Assembly: GCA_937918935.1 (NCBI GenBank)
Contig: CAKZSI010000025.1
Location: forward strand, 1 to 64,000
Direction: 5' to 3'
Source: an uncultured Chloroflexales bacterium
GTDB lineage: Bacteria > Chloroflexota > Chloroflexia > Chloroflexales > Chloroflexaceae
DNA: 64,000 nt
In this document: piece after piece, positions 16,421 through 26,144 of the stretch
Layout of the letters: every line of letters starts with the position of its first letter
Numbering within the stretch: position 1 is the first letter of the stretch
The notes under the pieces: generated by a model
Seen by the model: the letters and a program-made list of their open reading frames with translations, nothing else
Told to the model about the DNA's origin: nothing
Databases searched by the model: none
Translations under genes and position numbers: made by a program

Positions 16421-16981
16421 TCAGCCACCCATGTCGCAGGAATCGGTCTGACATGTGTAATCGCTGAGCTGCCCACGATGGTCGAAGGTCAGCTCACAGC
16501 AGTCGTTGAGCAGCTTGCGCAATCGTTCACGCCCGCGCTGGATGCGAGATTTCGCACCAGAAAGAGATATCCCGTGCTTCCGGGCGACTTCAATCTGCGG
16601 GGTGTTCTGCAGGTCTGCAAGGATGATGGCTTCCCGATACGGCGCCGGCAGCCGTTCAAGCTGGCGCAACAGGCAGACCGACAGACTCGCACGGGTTTGC
16701 CGCACCACATCCGGTTCAGGCAGGGGCAGCCCTTCAGGTAGCACGGCACTCGGACGTATGGCCCGCACATGATCAAGAGCGACGTTGTGCGTGATCCGAT
16801 AGACCCAGCTACGAACTTTACGTCCATCGTTGAGGGTGGGCAGCCCGACGTGGATCTTCAGGAACACCTCTTGCAGCAGATCGTCAATGGTCGCTTCATC
16901 AAAACCTCTACGCCTGAGAAAACGCCGCAACTCAGGGGCGTATGCCTGCCAGATAGACTCACTCGTATGTTCTAGATGCAT
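16421..16981 (-). CDS. ECF sigma factor, SigZ-like
   Basis: 186 residues. Region 2 (LRRFLRRRGFDEATIDDLLQ, WVYRITHNVALDHVRA) and region 4 (LERLPAPYREAIILADLQ, HGISLSGAKSRIQRGRERLR) are both present, as in extracytoplasmic-function sigma factors. After region 4 comes a Cys-containing tail (LNDCCELTFDHRGQLSDY, then CQTDSCDMGG) like that of SigZ-type factors, which may sense thiol state or bind metal. I chose ATG 16981, preceded by GGTGGAG; a GTG at 16996 is possible. No classical anti-sigma factor is adjacent; the gene just upstream encodes a tiny CxxC membrane protein. Confidence 0.9.
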   Translation of the reverse strand: MHLEHTSESIWQAYAPELRRFLRRRGFDEATIDDLLQEVFLKIHVGLPTLNDGRKVRSWVYRITHNVALDHVRAIRPSAVLPEGLPLPEPDVVRQTRASLSVCLLRQLERLPAPYREAIILADLQNTPQIEVARKHGISLSGAKSRIQRGRERLRKLLNDCCELTFDHRGQLSDYTCQTDSCDMGG

Positions 16982-17000
16982 TTGGCATAACTCCACCTAA

Positions 17001-17189
17001 TTACATGTGCGGCGCGGAGACATAACTCTCCTGACCGCACACAGTACACGCGAACTGAATTGTGAGTTGAATGAGACGGCCCGGAGTGGTATTCCAGATA
17101 CCTGAGACCAACCCGGCAATCACCGCTATGATGATAATAGTCTGGTAGTGAGTGCGGACAAACGCTGCGCCACGTTGGAGGTGTTGCAT
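17001..17189 (-). CDS. Small membrane protein with CxxC motif
   Basis: 62 residues: a short N-terminus, one membrane helix (TIIIIAVIAGLVSGIW), a spacer and then the CTVC motif in FACTVCGQESYVSAPHM. ATG 17189 is preceded by a good GGAAAGGA site, and a strong promoter lies about 60 bp upstream, so translation is likely despite the size. It is the first gene of the operon with the SigZ-like factor (19 bp before its start). A role as redox-sensing partner or anti-sigma for that factor is a guess from position and the CxxC motif. Confidence 0.62.
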   Translation of the reverse strand: MQHLQRGAAFVRTHYQTIIIIAVIAGLVSGIWNTTPGRLIQLTIQFACTVCGQESYVSAPHM

Positions 17190-17251
17190 GTGTCCTTTCC
17201 AATCCGTTTGCACGTTTTAGCACAAATGTACGCTCGCAACACTCTGCCCAG

Positions 17252-17280
17252 ATTATACTGGATGCAGATCTGCAGGACAA
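17252..17280 (-). promoter_or_regulatory. Promoter of the CxxC-sigZ-CMD operon
   Basis: Read on the minus strand: -35 TTGTCC (17280-17275), a 17-bp spacer containing the palindrome TGCAGATCTGCA, and a perfect -10 TATAAT (17257-17252). The palindrome between the two elements could be an operator. Confidence 0.72.
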
Positions 17281-17544
17281 GGAGCGTGCGGGGTGATGGT
17301 TTGCACGCAACCTATGCGCTCGCGCCCCCGCTGGTAACGGTCGTGCACCTCCGGCGCCTGTGACGACGTTCGCGCTATGGCGGGCGCGGTAGCGGGCCGA
17401 CGGGCCACCGCCACCGCGCGGGGTTGCGCTCCCGCGCCATCATGGGGGTGCCGGTGGGCAGAGGCGCGTGCTCTCTCGCACTATTCTTCCCCTATGTTAT
17501 ACTGACCTCGCTTTGCCCCAGTAGCTCAGCGGAGAGAGACGCCT

Positions 17545-18600
17545 GTGAAGATTTACAAAGCCCGCGCTCCGATGCGCATTGGCTTCTTTGGCGGCGGAAC
17601 CGATGTCAGCCCCTACGCCGAGGAGTACGGCGGCAAGGTCCTCAACTGCACCATTAACCTCTACGTGCGCTGCATGCTCAGCCCGAGCGCCGAGCCGGGC
17701 CTGATCATCCGCTCGCTCGACCTGCAAGAGGTCAGCCGGCAGGTCAGTGGACGCGCCTGGGACGGGCGGCTGCCCCTGCCCCAGGCGGTGCTTGACGCCA
17801 TACCCCACCTGCGCCCGGCCTTCACTCCCGAGCGCCCTGGCTACAAGATCACCATGTTCAGCGACGCGCCCCCCGGCAGCGGACTGGGCTCCTCGTCGGC
17901 CCTGGTGGTGAGCATGCTCAAACTGCTCTACGCCGTCGCCGGCGAGAGCTACGATCCCCACGAACTGGCCGAACTGGCCTACCGCATCGAACGCGCCGAC
18001 CTGGGCATCCCCGGCGGGCGTCAGGACCAGTACGCCGCCGTCTTCGGCGGCATGTGCGTCTACCACTTCAGCGCCGGGCGAGTGATTGTCGAGCCGGTAG
18101 TGATGGATCCCACCGCCCTGCTCGAACTGGAGAGCTGCCTGATCATCGGCTACATCGGCGACCGGCAACTGCTACGCCGGCACCTGATGGAGGACCAGGT
18201 GCAGCGCCTGGTGAAAGGCGACACCCTGCGCTACCACGACGAGACCAAAGCTTTCGTCGACCAGGCCGCGCGCTACCTGCGCGAACTACGCATCGCCGAT
18301 TTCGGGCGCCTGCTCCACGACGCCTGGGAGGTGAAGAAGGCCTTCTCGCCCCATATCGCCCCGCCGATCGTCGAAGAGGTCTACGCCCTGGCGTTGCGTC
18401 ACGGCGCCTGGGGCGGCAAGATCACCGGCGCGGGCGGCGGGGGCTTCATGGTCTTCGCCTGCCCCTTTGACCGGCGGCTGGAGCTGGAGCGGGCCCTGAC
18501 CGCCGCGGGAGTGGTGGTGCGGCCCTTCTCCTTCGTGTCCCACGGGGTGCAATCCTGGGCCGTCGAAGCCGCCCCCTCGGAGCGCGCCCTCACCAGTTGA
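17545..18600 (+). CDS. GHMP-family sugar kinase (heptose-7-phosphate kinase-like)
   Basis: 351 residues of the GHMP kinase superfamily. The N-terminus KARAPMRIGFFGGGTDVSPY, the ATP-binding loop PPGSGLGSSSA (109-119), GIPGGRQDQYAAVFGG and the C-terminal KITGAGGGGFM are the classical motifs. This form, with FGGGTD and RQDQYA, is typical of D-glycero-alpha-D-manno-heptose-7-phosphate kinases and L-fucose-type kinases. It would feed an activated sugar into glycan synthesis. The start is GTG 17545, the first codon that gives the conserved N-terminus. TTATACT at about 17500 may be the -10. It stands alone, with no other sugar-nucleotide genes adjacent. Confidence 0.88.
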   Translation: MKIYKARAPMRIGFFGGGTDVSPYAEEYGGKVLNCTINLYVRCMLSPSAEPGLIIRSLDLQEVSRQVSGRAWDGRLPLPQAVLDAIPHLRPAFTPERPGYKITMFSDAPPGSGLGSSSALVVSMLKLLYAVAGESYDPHELAELAYRIERADLGIPGGRQDQYAAVFGGMCVYHFSAGRVIVEPVVMDPTALLELESCLIIGYIGDRQLLRRHLMEDQVQRLVKGDTLRYHDETKAFVDQAARYLRELRIADFGRLLHDAWEVKKAFSPHIAPPIVEEVYALALRHGAWGGKITGAGGGGFMVFACPFDRRLELERALTAAGVVVRPFSFVSHGVQSWAVEAAPSERALTS

Positions 18601-18999
18601 AGTCTGGTTGATGCGCGGCTTGCATGCATTCGTTTGAGAGGGTACGTGTTTACCTTGCTCCCGGCAGCGTGGGCGGCGCGCTCGCACACCTCCACGAGGC
18701 AGCGCGGGCAACGTGCCCCCCACACCCTGAGGGTGGGGCTCGCTCCGCCCGGGAGCGCCGGCAGCCGGCCCGCGAACCCTTGCCGAGGATCAGGATGCCG
18801 GCGCTCCCAGGTTTGCGGAGTTACCCTCTTTTCACGGATCAACAGGGCCGTCTCAATTCGTGTGCGCCTGCATCCGGCCATCCTGGCTGACCGCGGCGGA
18901 CAGCAGTTCAAGGATCGGGCGATTCAGGAAAACGTCCTGCCGATCTGGTTTAACTACGGAGCTGTCCTTACGCATCGCGCCCTGACCCTCGACGCGCCC
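18601..18999. other. Spacer between convergent genes, no gene recognised
   Basis: 399 bp, GC-rich, with a decayed inverted repeat around GCGCCGGCAGCCGGCCCGCG (about 18756) and CCGGCGCTCCC (about 18797). Open frames crossing it look like composition effects. Confidence 0.4.
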
Positions 19000-21900
19000 T
19001 TACCCCGTCACTCCCTCCAGGCGGTCCTCCAGGTCGGCGTAGATGCCGCGCAGCCGTTCGAGGGTCTCTTCATCGGCCTCCCAGAAGCCCCGTTCGCAGG
19101 CTTCGAGCAGTCGGCGGGCCATCCCCGCCGTGGCGTGGGGGTTAAGCCGGGCCAGCCGCTCGCGCATGGCCTCGTCGAGCAGGTAGGTCTCGGCGACGCC
19201 CTGGTACACCCAGCCATCCACGGCGCTGGCAGTGGCGCTCCAGCCGTAGGTGTTGCTGACACGCACTTCGATCTCGTGTACGCCTTCGTAGCCATGGGCG
19301 AGCATGCCCTCGAACCACTTCGGGTTGAGTAGCTTGGCGCGGCTCTCCAGGCGCACCATCTGCTCCAGTGAGCGCACCCGCCCGCCGCTGGCCCCGCTGA
19401 GAGCCTCGACTTCGGCGACCATCACCGTAGGCCGCGCGCCGCGCAGGCGCTCCACGCTCTTGGTGACGCCGCCCAGGTATTCGTAGTAGTGATCAACGTC
19501 GGAGATGCCGGTCTCGACGCTGTCCACGTTCTGGAAGGTGGCTTCGACGGTGGCCAGTACCCCCTCCAGCAGGGGCCGCGCCTCGCGCCATTCGCCGCCG
19601 GGGGTCATCGCGAAGCCTTTGCGGTTCATGAAGACCTCGCCCAGCTCCTGGTCGTCCTGCCAGGTGCTTTGTTCGACCATGTGGTTGACGTTGGCTCCGT
19701 AGGAGCCAGGGGCGTTGGAGAAGACCCGCGCCGCGGCTTCTTCGAGGCGCACGCCCAGCGTCTCCGCCAGCGCCAGGGCGTGCTTGCGCACGAAGTTGGC
19801 CTCGCTCGGCTCATCGGCGCAGGCAGCGAGCCGGGCGGCCCTGTCAATGAGCATGGCCTGGTGGGCCATCAGGTCGCGGAAGATGCCGCTCACGGTGCAG
19901 ATCACGTCCACCCGCGGGCGACCCAGTTCGGCCAGGGGGATGAGGGCGACATCGGCGATCTTGCCGAGTTCGTCGGTGACGGCGCGGGCGCCGATCAGGG
20001 CGAGGGCCTGGGCCACCCCTTCGCCGCTGGTCTTGATGTTGTCGGTGCCCCAGAGCACCATGGCCACCGTTTCGGGTAGCGCGCCCTGCTCGGCAGTGAG
20101 ACGAGCCAGCAGTTCGCGCACGCAGGCGGCGCCTTCCGCCTGCGCGGCTTCGTTCGGCATGCGGTAGGGGTCGAGGCCGTGGAGGTTGCGCCCGGTGGGG
20201 ACCACCGAGGGGTCGCGCACCACGTCGTTCCCGCCGGAGGGCGGGGTATAGCCGCCGGCGAGGGCGTTGAGCAGCCCGCGCACCTCGTTGTCGGTGCGCA
20301 GCCGGGCGAGCAGGTCTTGCAGGAAGTTCGCCAGGGGGGACAGTTCACCCGCGTCCACCCCCTCCAGTTCCAGTGGCCCGCCCTCCACCATGCGGCGCAC
20401 AGCGGCGCGGCAGCGATCCTCGATCGCCCGCCACTGCTCCTGGGCCCGGGGGTCGCTGGCGATGGCGCGGCGCAGGGCGGCGTAGTCCAGGCCCATACTG
20501 GCGGCGACGCGCTCGGGGAGGGTCGGCGCACCGGCGACGGGGCGCTGGAAGGCCGCCACCAGGGTGAGAATGTCGGTCAACTCGTCGGCCTCGGGTGGCC
20601 GCCCCAGCACATGCAACCCGACCGGAATGAGACGCTGCTCGATCTCCAGGAGTGCGTGGCTCAGGCGGGCCAGGTGGGCCTCGGCGTCCTGGTTCCCGGT
20701 CTCGGCGCCGCTGGCGGCGCCCAGGCCCACCTGTTCTGCCAGGGCGTCAATGGTCTCCAGCAGGCCGGGATCGGGGCGCTGGCGGTACTGTTCGATGCTG
20801 TCCTTCAACTGGCGCAGACCCCTGTACAGCCCGGCGTGCTGCACCGGGGGCACCAGGTAACTGACCAGGGTGGCCGCGCCGCGCCGCTTGGCGATGGTGC
20901 CCTCGCTGGGGTTGTTGACGCAGTAGTAGTAGATGTTGGGCAGGCCGCCGAGGAGCCGGGCCGGCCAGCACGTCGGCCCCAGGCCGGCCTGTTTGCCGGG
21001 CATAAACTCCAGCGCGCCGTGCGTGCCGATGTGCACCACGGCATCGGCGGCGAAGACCCGGTCGATCCAGGTGTAGAACGCGGCGAAGCCATGGTGCGGG
21101 GCGGCGTCGCGGGCCATGAGCAGGCGCATGGGGTCGCGCTCGTAGCCGAAGGTGGGTTGTACGCCGATGAACACGTTGCCCAACTGGCGCCCCAGGATCT
21201 GGAAGCGCCGACCATCGCTCAACAGTTCGCCCGGCGCCGGTCCCCAGAAGGGTTCGATCTCGGTGTAGGCGGGGAAGAGCCGGCGGTACTCTTCGACGCT
21301 CAGATGGGCGGCGACGTTGGCGTCGGTGCCGTTGATCAGCGCGTTGCCTTCGACTACCATCTGGCGCAGGGCCTCGGCGCTGGCCGGCAGTTCGACCTGG
21401 TAGCCGGCGGCCTTCAGTTCGCCAAGCAGGCGATAGACGCTGGCGAACACGTCCAGGTAGGCGGCGGTGCCGATGCTGCCCATATTGGGGGGAAAGTTGA
21501 AGAGCACCAGGGCGATACGCTTCTCGGCGTTGGCCTTGCGGCGCAGGGCCACGCGGCGGGCCATGCGGTCAGCCAGGCGCTCGATCTGCTCGGGCACGGG
21601 CACGGCCACTCCGCTATCGCCCGAAGGTCCGCCATAAACCAGCGGTTCGGCGGCGCCTTCGAGTTCGGCCAGGGCCACGTTCATAGCAATGTGCAGCGGG
21701 TTCAGGCCGCGCTCATCGCGCCGCCACTCCTCGATGCGCTGGAAGACCAGAGGAATGGCCTGGAGGAAGGGAACATTGAGCACCTCGAGGGCCGCGCGGG
21801 CCTCCTCGGGGCGACTCTGGGCCATGCCGCCGGCCATGGCGAAGCCCGACGTCGTGAGCAGCAGATCGATCGTCGGCCTGCCGTGGGCATCCTTGAAGAA

Positions 21901-22743
21901 CTCGAGGGCGGGCCGGTTATCCAGGGTGGCGGTGTAGGCAACGCGCGCCTCCAGCCCGCGCGCCTCCAGCGCGTGGACGAGGGCGCCCAGGTGGGCCACA
22001 TTGTTGCTTAGGGTGATCACCCGCAGCGAGAGCAGCCCCACCACCCCCCGGTCGAGCCGCAGGCGGCGTTTGCGCTGCCACTTCTCGTAGCTCTTCAGGT
22101 CGGCGAAGGGCGCCGGCGCGTCGGGATGCCAGAGGGCCACGTCAGGGTAGAGATCGGCGTCGCGGACAGGCAGGCGGCCGTGCAGTTCGGGCACGTAGCG
22201 CTCGCCGATCATGCAAAGCATGCGTTGCAGGTTCTCGGGGCTGTTGTTGACCCAGTACTGGTGCAGGCTGATGAAGCTGTGCAGGTCGCGGAAGCGCCCG
22301 GGCAGAAACTTCAGGATCTTCGTCAGCCCCTTGACCATGGCAAGCTGGCGCGACACCTCGCCGTGGCCGTGCTTCGGCTTGAGGGCCTGCATGATCCCAT
22401 CGTGACCGCCTTCGGCGCTCTGGCTGCCAAGGGTGAACTTACCCATGCGCGTCAGCCGCGCCAGGGTGGGATTGCTCATAATCACGGCGACCGGGCAGGT
22501 GGCACTGGCCAGGATAGGCTCCAGCGGGCGCACATAGGCCTCGCCGAAGAGCATCGCGCCGAGCACAAAATCGGCGCGGGCCACTTCGTCTTTCACCTCG
22601 GCGAGCCGGGCCGGGTCGGCCAGATCTGCGCCGGTGTAGACGTTGATGGTGACCGGCACGCCATGGTCGCGCTGAATGGCGGCGGCGGCCGCCCGCAGCC
22701 CGACGGTGTAATTATCCTGGGTCGTGAGCACGACGATTCGCAT
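19000..22743 (-). CDS. bchH: Magnesium chelatase subunit H (BchH)
   Basis: The large porphyrin-binding subunit of magnesium chelatase. With BchI and BchD it inserts Mg2+ into protoporphyrin IX, the first committed step of bacteriochlorophyll synthesis. At 1247 residues it has the usual length. The N-terminal DUF3479-like domain begins MRIVVLTTQDNYTVGLRAA, and the CobN/Mg-chelatase domain follows (VVHIGTHGALEFMPGKQAGLG in the middle; NPKWFEGMLAHGYEGVHEI near the end). I start at ATG 22743, with a strong AAGGAGG site; upstream is non-coding. Green phototrophs often carry several H paralogs (BchH, BchS, BchT), so the exact paralog needs a tree. The gene is divergent from trxB. Confidence 0.93.
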   Translation of the reverse strand: MRIVVLTTQDNYTVGLRAAAAAIQRDHGVPVTINVYTGADLADPARLAEVKDEVARADFVLGAMLFGEAYVRPLEPILASATCPVAVIMSNPTLARLTRMGKFTLGSQSAEGGHDGIMQALKPKHGHGEVSRQLAMVKGLTKILKFLPGRFRDLHSFISLHQYWVNNSPENLQRMLCMIGERYVPELHGRLPVRDADLYPDVALWHPDAPAPFADLKSYEKWQRKRRLRLDRGVVGLLSLRVITLSNNVAHLGALVHALEARGLEARVAYTATLDNRPALEFFKDAHGRPTIDLLLTTSGFAMAGGMAQSRPEEARAALEVLNVPFLQAIPLVFQRIEEWRRDERGLNPLHIAMNVALAELEGAAEPLVYGGPSGDSGVAVPVPEQIERLADRMARRVALRRKANAEKRIALVLFNFPPNMGSIGTAAYLDVFASVYRLLGELKAAGYQVELPASAEALRQMVVEGNALINGTDANVAAHLSVEEYRRLFPAYTEIEPFWGPAPGELLSDGRRFQILGRQLGNVFIGVQPTFGYERDPMRLLMARDAAPHHGFAAFYTWIDRVFAADAVVHIGTHGALEFMPGKQAGLGPTCWPARLLGGLPNIYYYCVNNPSEGTIAKRRGAATLVSYLVPPVQHAGLYRGLRQLKDSIEQYRQRPDPGLLETIDALAEQVGLGAASGAETGNQDAEAHLARLSHALLEIEQRLIPVGLHVLGRPPEADELTDILTLVAAFQRPVAGAPTLPERVAASMGLDYAALRRAIASDPRAQEQWRAIEDRCRAAVRRMVEGGPLELEGVDAGELSPLANFLQDLLARLRTDNEVRGLLNALAGGYTPPSGGNDVVRDPSVVPTGRNLHGLDPYRMPNEAAQAEGAACVRELLARLTAEQGALPETVAMVLWGTDNIKTSGEGVAQALALIGARAVTDELGKIADVALIPLAELGRPRVDVICTVSGIFRDLMAHQAMLIDRAARLAACADEPSEANFVRKHALALAETLGVRLEEAAARVFSNAPGSYGANVNHMVEQSTWQDDQELGEVFMNRKGFAMTPGGEWREARPLLEGVLATVEATFQNVDSVETGISDVDHYYEYLGGVTKSVERLRGARPTVMVAEVEALSGASGGRVRSLEQMVRLESRAKLLNPKWFEGMLAHGYEGVHEIEVRVSNTYGWSATASAVDGWVYQGVAETYLLDEAMRERLARLNPHATAGMARRLLEACERGFWEADEETLERLRGIYADLEDRLEGVTG

Positions 22744-23253
22744 TGCTGCCTCCTTGCCTGCGCAGCGAGCCGGCATTCGGGGCCGGATACCGGCGATCGT
22801 ACACCCGTGCCGCGCCGCGTCGGGGGAGGGTGTCTTCACGCCGGGTAAGAAAAGCGCAACCACAGGGCGGGCACGGGCCAGCGGGGGGCTGCGCCGCGCC
22901 CCGCGCGGGGAGGTTGCTCCCGAGGACGGCGGGGGGTGGGTGTCGCCGCAGGGCGGATTAATCGGCGTTGTCGGGTCACCCCGGTCAGATGTGCCCTTGC
23001 GAAGAAGCCCCTGCGGGCCTTCCATGGACTCAGCCAGGGCTTCAGCCGCAGTGTTCGACTACAATGATCCTTGCGGCGGCATCGCGCGCTGCAGGCCAAG
23101 GTTGCGCCATTCGGCGGCCTCCTGCCGGGGTGTTTGCATATACCCGCAGGGGGTACCTTTCATCACGTATCGCTCTTGTGCGGTATGGTATACTATCTTT
23201 GTGCCATCTGTAGGGGGGTATGTCCCGCTGCGTGTTTGCGAGGAGGGGTTTGC
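22744..23253. other. Divergent regulatory region between bchH and trxB
   Basis: About 510 bp holding the promoters of two divergent genes. A TATACT element at about 23188 and the GAGGAGGGG ribosome-binding site of trxB are visible. I see no reliable -35 and no gene. Shared control of a pigment gene and a redox gene is possible but unproven. Confidence 0.45.
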
Positions 23254-24216
23254 ATGCACAACAAGGTTGTCATTATCGGCTCGGGTCCCGCGGGCCTGAC
23301 CGCCGCTCTGTATGCCGCGCGCGCCAATCTGGAGCCGCTGGTGGTGCGCGGGTTGCAGCCCGGCGGTCTGATCGCCACCACCGCTGAAGTCGAGAATTAT
23401 CCGGGCTTCGTTGAGGGCATCGGTGGCTTTGAACTCGCCGACAACATGGAGAAGCAGGCCGCCCGCTTCGGGGCCCGCTTTCTGGATACCCTGGTGACAC
23501 GGGTTGACGCCGGGCGGCGCCCCTTCGTCCTCACCACTGACGATGGTCAGCAGCTCACCGCCGATACGCTCATCGTCTCCACCGGCGCCTCGCCGCGCAA
23601 ACTCGGCGTCCCCGGCGAGGAGCGCCTGGCCAACCGCGGCGTGAGCTACTGCGCCACCTGTGACGGCTTCTTCTTCCGCGGCAAGAAGGTGGTGGTGGTC
23701 GGCGGCGGCAATAGCGCCCTTGACGAGGGCCTGTTCCTCACCCGCTACGTCAGCGAGTTGATCATCGTCCACCGCCGCGACGCGCTCCGCGCCGATCCCA
23801 TTTTGCAGGAGCGCGCCTTCAGTAATGAGAAGATCCGTTTTATCTGGGACAGCACCGTCGAGGAGATCCTTGGCGAGGACCGGGTGAGCGCCGTGCGCAT
23901 CCGCAACCTCAAGACCGGCGAGACCAGCGAACTGGCCGCCGATGGAGTCTTCCCCTACATTGGCCACGTGCCCAACACGAAGCTCTTCGAGGGCATTCTG
24001 ACGCTGGACGAGCAGGGCTACATTGTGACCGACGGGCGGCAGCGCACCAATGTGCCCGGCATTTTCGCCGCTGGCGACGTGGTGGACCATATCTACCGCC
24101 AGGCGATCACTGCCGCCGGCGAGGGCTGCAAGGCGGCCATGGAGGCCACCTGGTACCTCGCCGAGCAGGAGCATGCCGCGAAGAAGGCCGCCCACGCCGA
24201 GACCGTCTCGTCGTAA
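23254..24216 (+). CDS. trxB: Thioredoxin reductase (NADPH)
   Basis: 320 residues. The FAD-binding motif is GSGPAGLTAALYAARA (9-24), the redox-active disulfide is CATC (Cys133 and Cys136), the NADPH-binding motif is VVGGGNSALDEG, and the C-terminal FAD motif is GIFAAGDVVD. The enzyme passes electrons from NADPH to thioredoxin. ATG 23254 is preceded by GAGGAGGGG; the longer frame upstream is not coding. The length and motif order are typical of low-molecular-weight bacterial TrxB. Confidence 0.96.
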   Translation: MHNKVVIIGSGPAGLTAALYAARANLEPLVVRGLQPGGLIATTAEVENYPGFVEGIGGFELADNMEKQAARFGARFLDTLVTRVDAGRRPFVLTTDDGQQLTADTLIVSTGASPRKLGVPGEERLANRGVSYCATCDGFFFRGKKVVVVGGGNSALDEGLFLTRYVSELIIVHRRDALRADPILQERAFSNEKIRFIWDSTVEEILGEDRVSAVRIRNLKTGETSELAADGVFPYIGHVPNTKLFEGILTLDEQGYIVTDGRQRTNVPGIFAAGDVVDHIYRQAITAAGEGCKAAMEATWYLAEQEHAAKKAAHAETVSS

Positions 24217-24253
24217 CGAGCCGGTAGGGAACTTAAGGCTTGTAGCGGAGGGG

Positions 24254-24276
24254 CTGGGAGGGCGTGGCCCTCCCAG
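24254..24276. terminator. GGGAGGGC-type hairpin between trxB and nuoN
   Basis: A 10-bp perfect stem (arms CTGGGAGGGC) with a 3-nt loop lies between the convergent ends of trxB and the nuo operon. It is a member of the second dispersed palindrome family and a plausible bidirectional terminator, without a T-run. Confidence 0.6.
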
Positions 24277-24331
24277 AAACACACCTTCTTGCCCCCGAAG
24301 GGGTGTGGGCACACCCGGTTCCCCCAGATCC

Positions 24332-25960
24332 CTACATCCCCGCCACCGTCTGCACCCGGCTGATCACCCCCAGGATGAGGTTCGGAAACAGCCCCACGAC
24401 GATCAGCGGCACGACCGCCACCACCACCGCGGCCATGATGGCCGGTGGCGCCGGCAGGGGTGTTTCGCTCGGCGGTGGAGCGATGAACATGGCCCTGAGC
24501 AGCCGCAGGTAGTAGTACAGGCTGATCAGCGTGGTGATCACCGCCACTACCACCAGCCAGCGCGCCCCCCCCTGCCAGGCGGCCATGAAGACGTAGAACT
24601 TGGCGAAGAAGCCTGCCAGGGGTGGGATGCCCGCCAGCGAGAGGATGCACAGCGTGAACAGGGTGGCCAGGCCCAGGTTCCGCCGCGCCAGGCCGTTGAG
24701 ATCGGCGATTTCGTCGCCCCCGACGATCAGGTTGATCGCCGCCAGCGCCCCGAAGGCCCCCAGGTTGGTGAGGGTATAGACCACCAGGTAGTACAGCAGC
24801 GCCGCCGCGCCCTGGTCGCGGTCGAAGGGCTGCGGCGCCGCCCAGGCCACCAGCGCCAGCAGCACGAAGCCGGCGTGGGCCACGCTCGACCAGGCCAGCA
24901 GGCGCTTGGCGTTCGTCTGCGGCAGGGCCGCCAGGTTGCCCACTACCACCGTGAGCAGCGCCAGGAAGGCCACCAGACTCGTCCAGCCTCCCAGGTCGGC
25001 CAGGCTGGCTCCGCCGCTGAGCGCGGGGAAGGCCGTGGTGAGCAGACGCAGGAGCAGGATGAAGCCGGCCGCTTTTGAGGCCGTGGAGATAAAGGCCGTG
25101 ATCGGCGTCGGCGCGCCCTGGTACACGTCGGGCGCCCAGCCGTGGAACGGCACCGCCGCCACTTTGTAGCCCACCCCGGCAATCACAAAGACCATCCCCA
25201 GCGTCAGCAGCGTGGAGCCGGCGCCGGCGTCGCTGGCCAGTTGGGCGACGCGCCCGAACTGCGTCAGGTCATTGGCCGTCACATTGCCCGCCAGGGCGCT
25301 GGCCGCGTAACCGTAGGCCAGGCTCATCCCGTAGAGCAGGATGCCCGATGACATCGCCCCGAAGAGAAAGTACTTCATCCCCGCCTCGGACGAGCGCGCG
25401 TCGTTGCGGAAGTAGCCCGCCAGAATGTAAAGTGGAATGCTCGTAAGTTCCACCGCCAGGTAGGCCATGATGAACTCGGTGGCCCCGGCCATCAGGCACA
25501 TGCCCAGGGTAGAGAAGAGGATCAAAGCGTAGAACTCGGCCGGATGGGCGCTCGGGCGGTAGTCCAGGCACAGCAAGCTGGCGATGAAGGCCGCGCCGAT
25601 GAAGGTCAGCCGGGCGATCATGGTCAGGTGGTCGGTGGCGAAGGCGCCGGTGACCGGCTCGCCGCCGGGGCCGCCGCTCTGCAGGTTGCGCAGGATGGTG
25701 AGTAGCCAGTCGAGCACCGCGTTGCCGACCGGCCCCTGCGGGGCGCGGGTGCCGGGCACATAGGCGCTCTGCAACAGGGCGATGACGAACACCAGCCCCA
25801 GCCCGATCGCCGTCAGCGAGGCCGAGGAGCGTACTCGCTCCAGTTGCGCCTCGGGGGTGCGGCCCCATTTCTCGAAGATGTCCGAGCCCAGCACCAGCAG
25901 CGCCAGCACCAGCAGCAGGATCTCCGGCAGCAGCCGCGGGATGTCGGTGATCTGAAACAC
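24332..25960 (-). CDS. nuoN: NADH-quinone oxidoreductase subunit N
   Basis: An antiporter-like proton-pumping membrane subunit of complex I, 542 residues with about 14 helices. Family motifs are visible: FEKWGRTP near the N-terminus, [35 protein letters not shown] and, for the proton channel, [20 protein letters not shown]. The GTG start is preceded by AAGGAGTG. It is the last gene of the operon. Bases 25961-26144 upstream hold only palindromes. Confidence 0.95.
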   Translation of the reverse strand: MFQITDIPRLLPEILLLVLALLVLGSDIFEKWGRTPEAQLERVRSSASLTAIGLGLVFVIALLQSAYVPGTRAPQGPVGNAVLDWLLTILRNLQSGGPGGEPVTGAFATDHLTMIARLTFIGAAFIASLLCLDYRPSAHPAEFYALILFSTLGMCLMAGATEFIMAYLAVELTSIPLYILAGYFRNDARSSEAGMKYFLFGAMSSGILLYGMSLAYGYAASALAGNVTANDLTQFGRVAQLASDAGAGSTLLTLGMVFVIAGVGYKVAAVPFHGWAPDVYQGAPTPITAFISTASKAAGFILLLRLLTTAFPALSGGASLADLGGWTSLVAFLALLTVVVGNLAALPQTNAKRLLAWSSVAHAGFVLLALVAWAAPQPFDRDQGAAALLYYLVVYTLTNLGAFGALAAINLIVGGDEIADLNGLARRNLGLATLFTLCILSLAGIPPLAGFFAKFYVFMAAWQGGARWLVVVAVITTLISLYYYLRLLRAMFIAPPPSETPLPAPPAIMAAVVVAVVPLIVVGLFPNLILGVISRVQTVAGM

Positions 25961-26144
25961 CGGTCACTCCTTAGGATAACCTCTTCGGGAGGTTCTGGGA
26001 GGGCGCGGACCTCCACGAGGAACGCTTGTGCCCTGCTCATCTGGGGGCGGGTGGGGAACCCGGGTGTCCCACCCGCCTCTGCCTGCCGGGAGGGCGTGGC
26101 CCTTCCAGAACGGCATCGGACACCCAGAGTATCCGGACAGGCGC
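25961..26144. repeat. Palindrome-rich gap between nuoM and nuoN
   Basis: It contains GGGAGGGC-type hairpins near 25992 and 26088 and a GGTGGGGAACCCGG-type palindrome near 26050-26073. They lie inside the operon, so if they act as terminators they would reduce nuoN expression. Confidence 0.6.

Noticed and set aside
17518-17545. A tRNA-like D-arm (GTAGCTCAGCGG) just before the GHMP kinase start
   Set aside because: No anticodon arm, T-arm or matching acceptor strand follows; at best a tiny tRNA relic or chance.
20179-22011. A 610-residue plus-strand open frame inside bchH
   Set aside because: Antisense shadow of BchH, Gly/Gln/His-rich from codon complement, no family resemblance.
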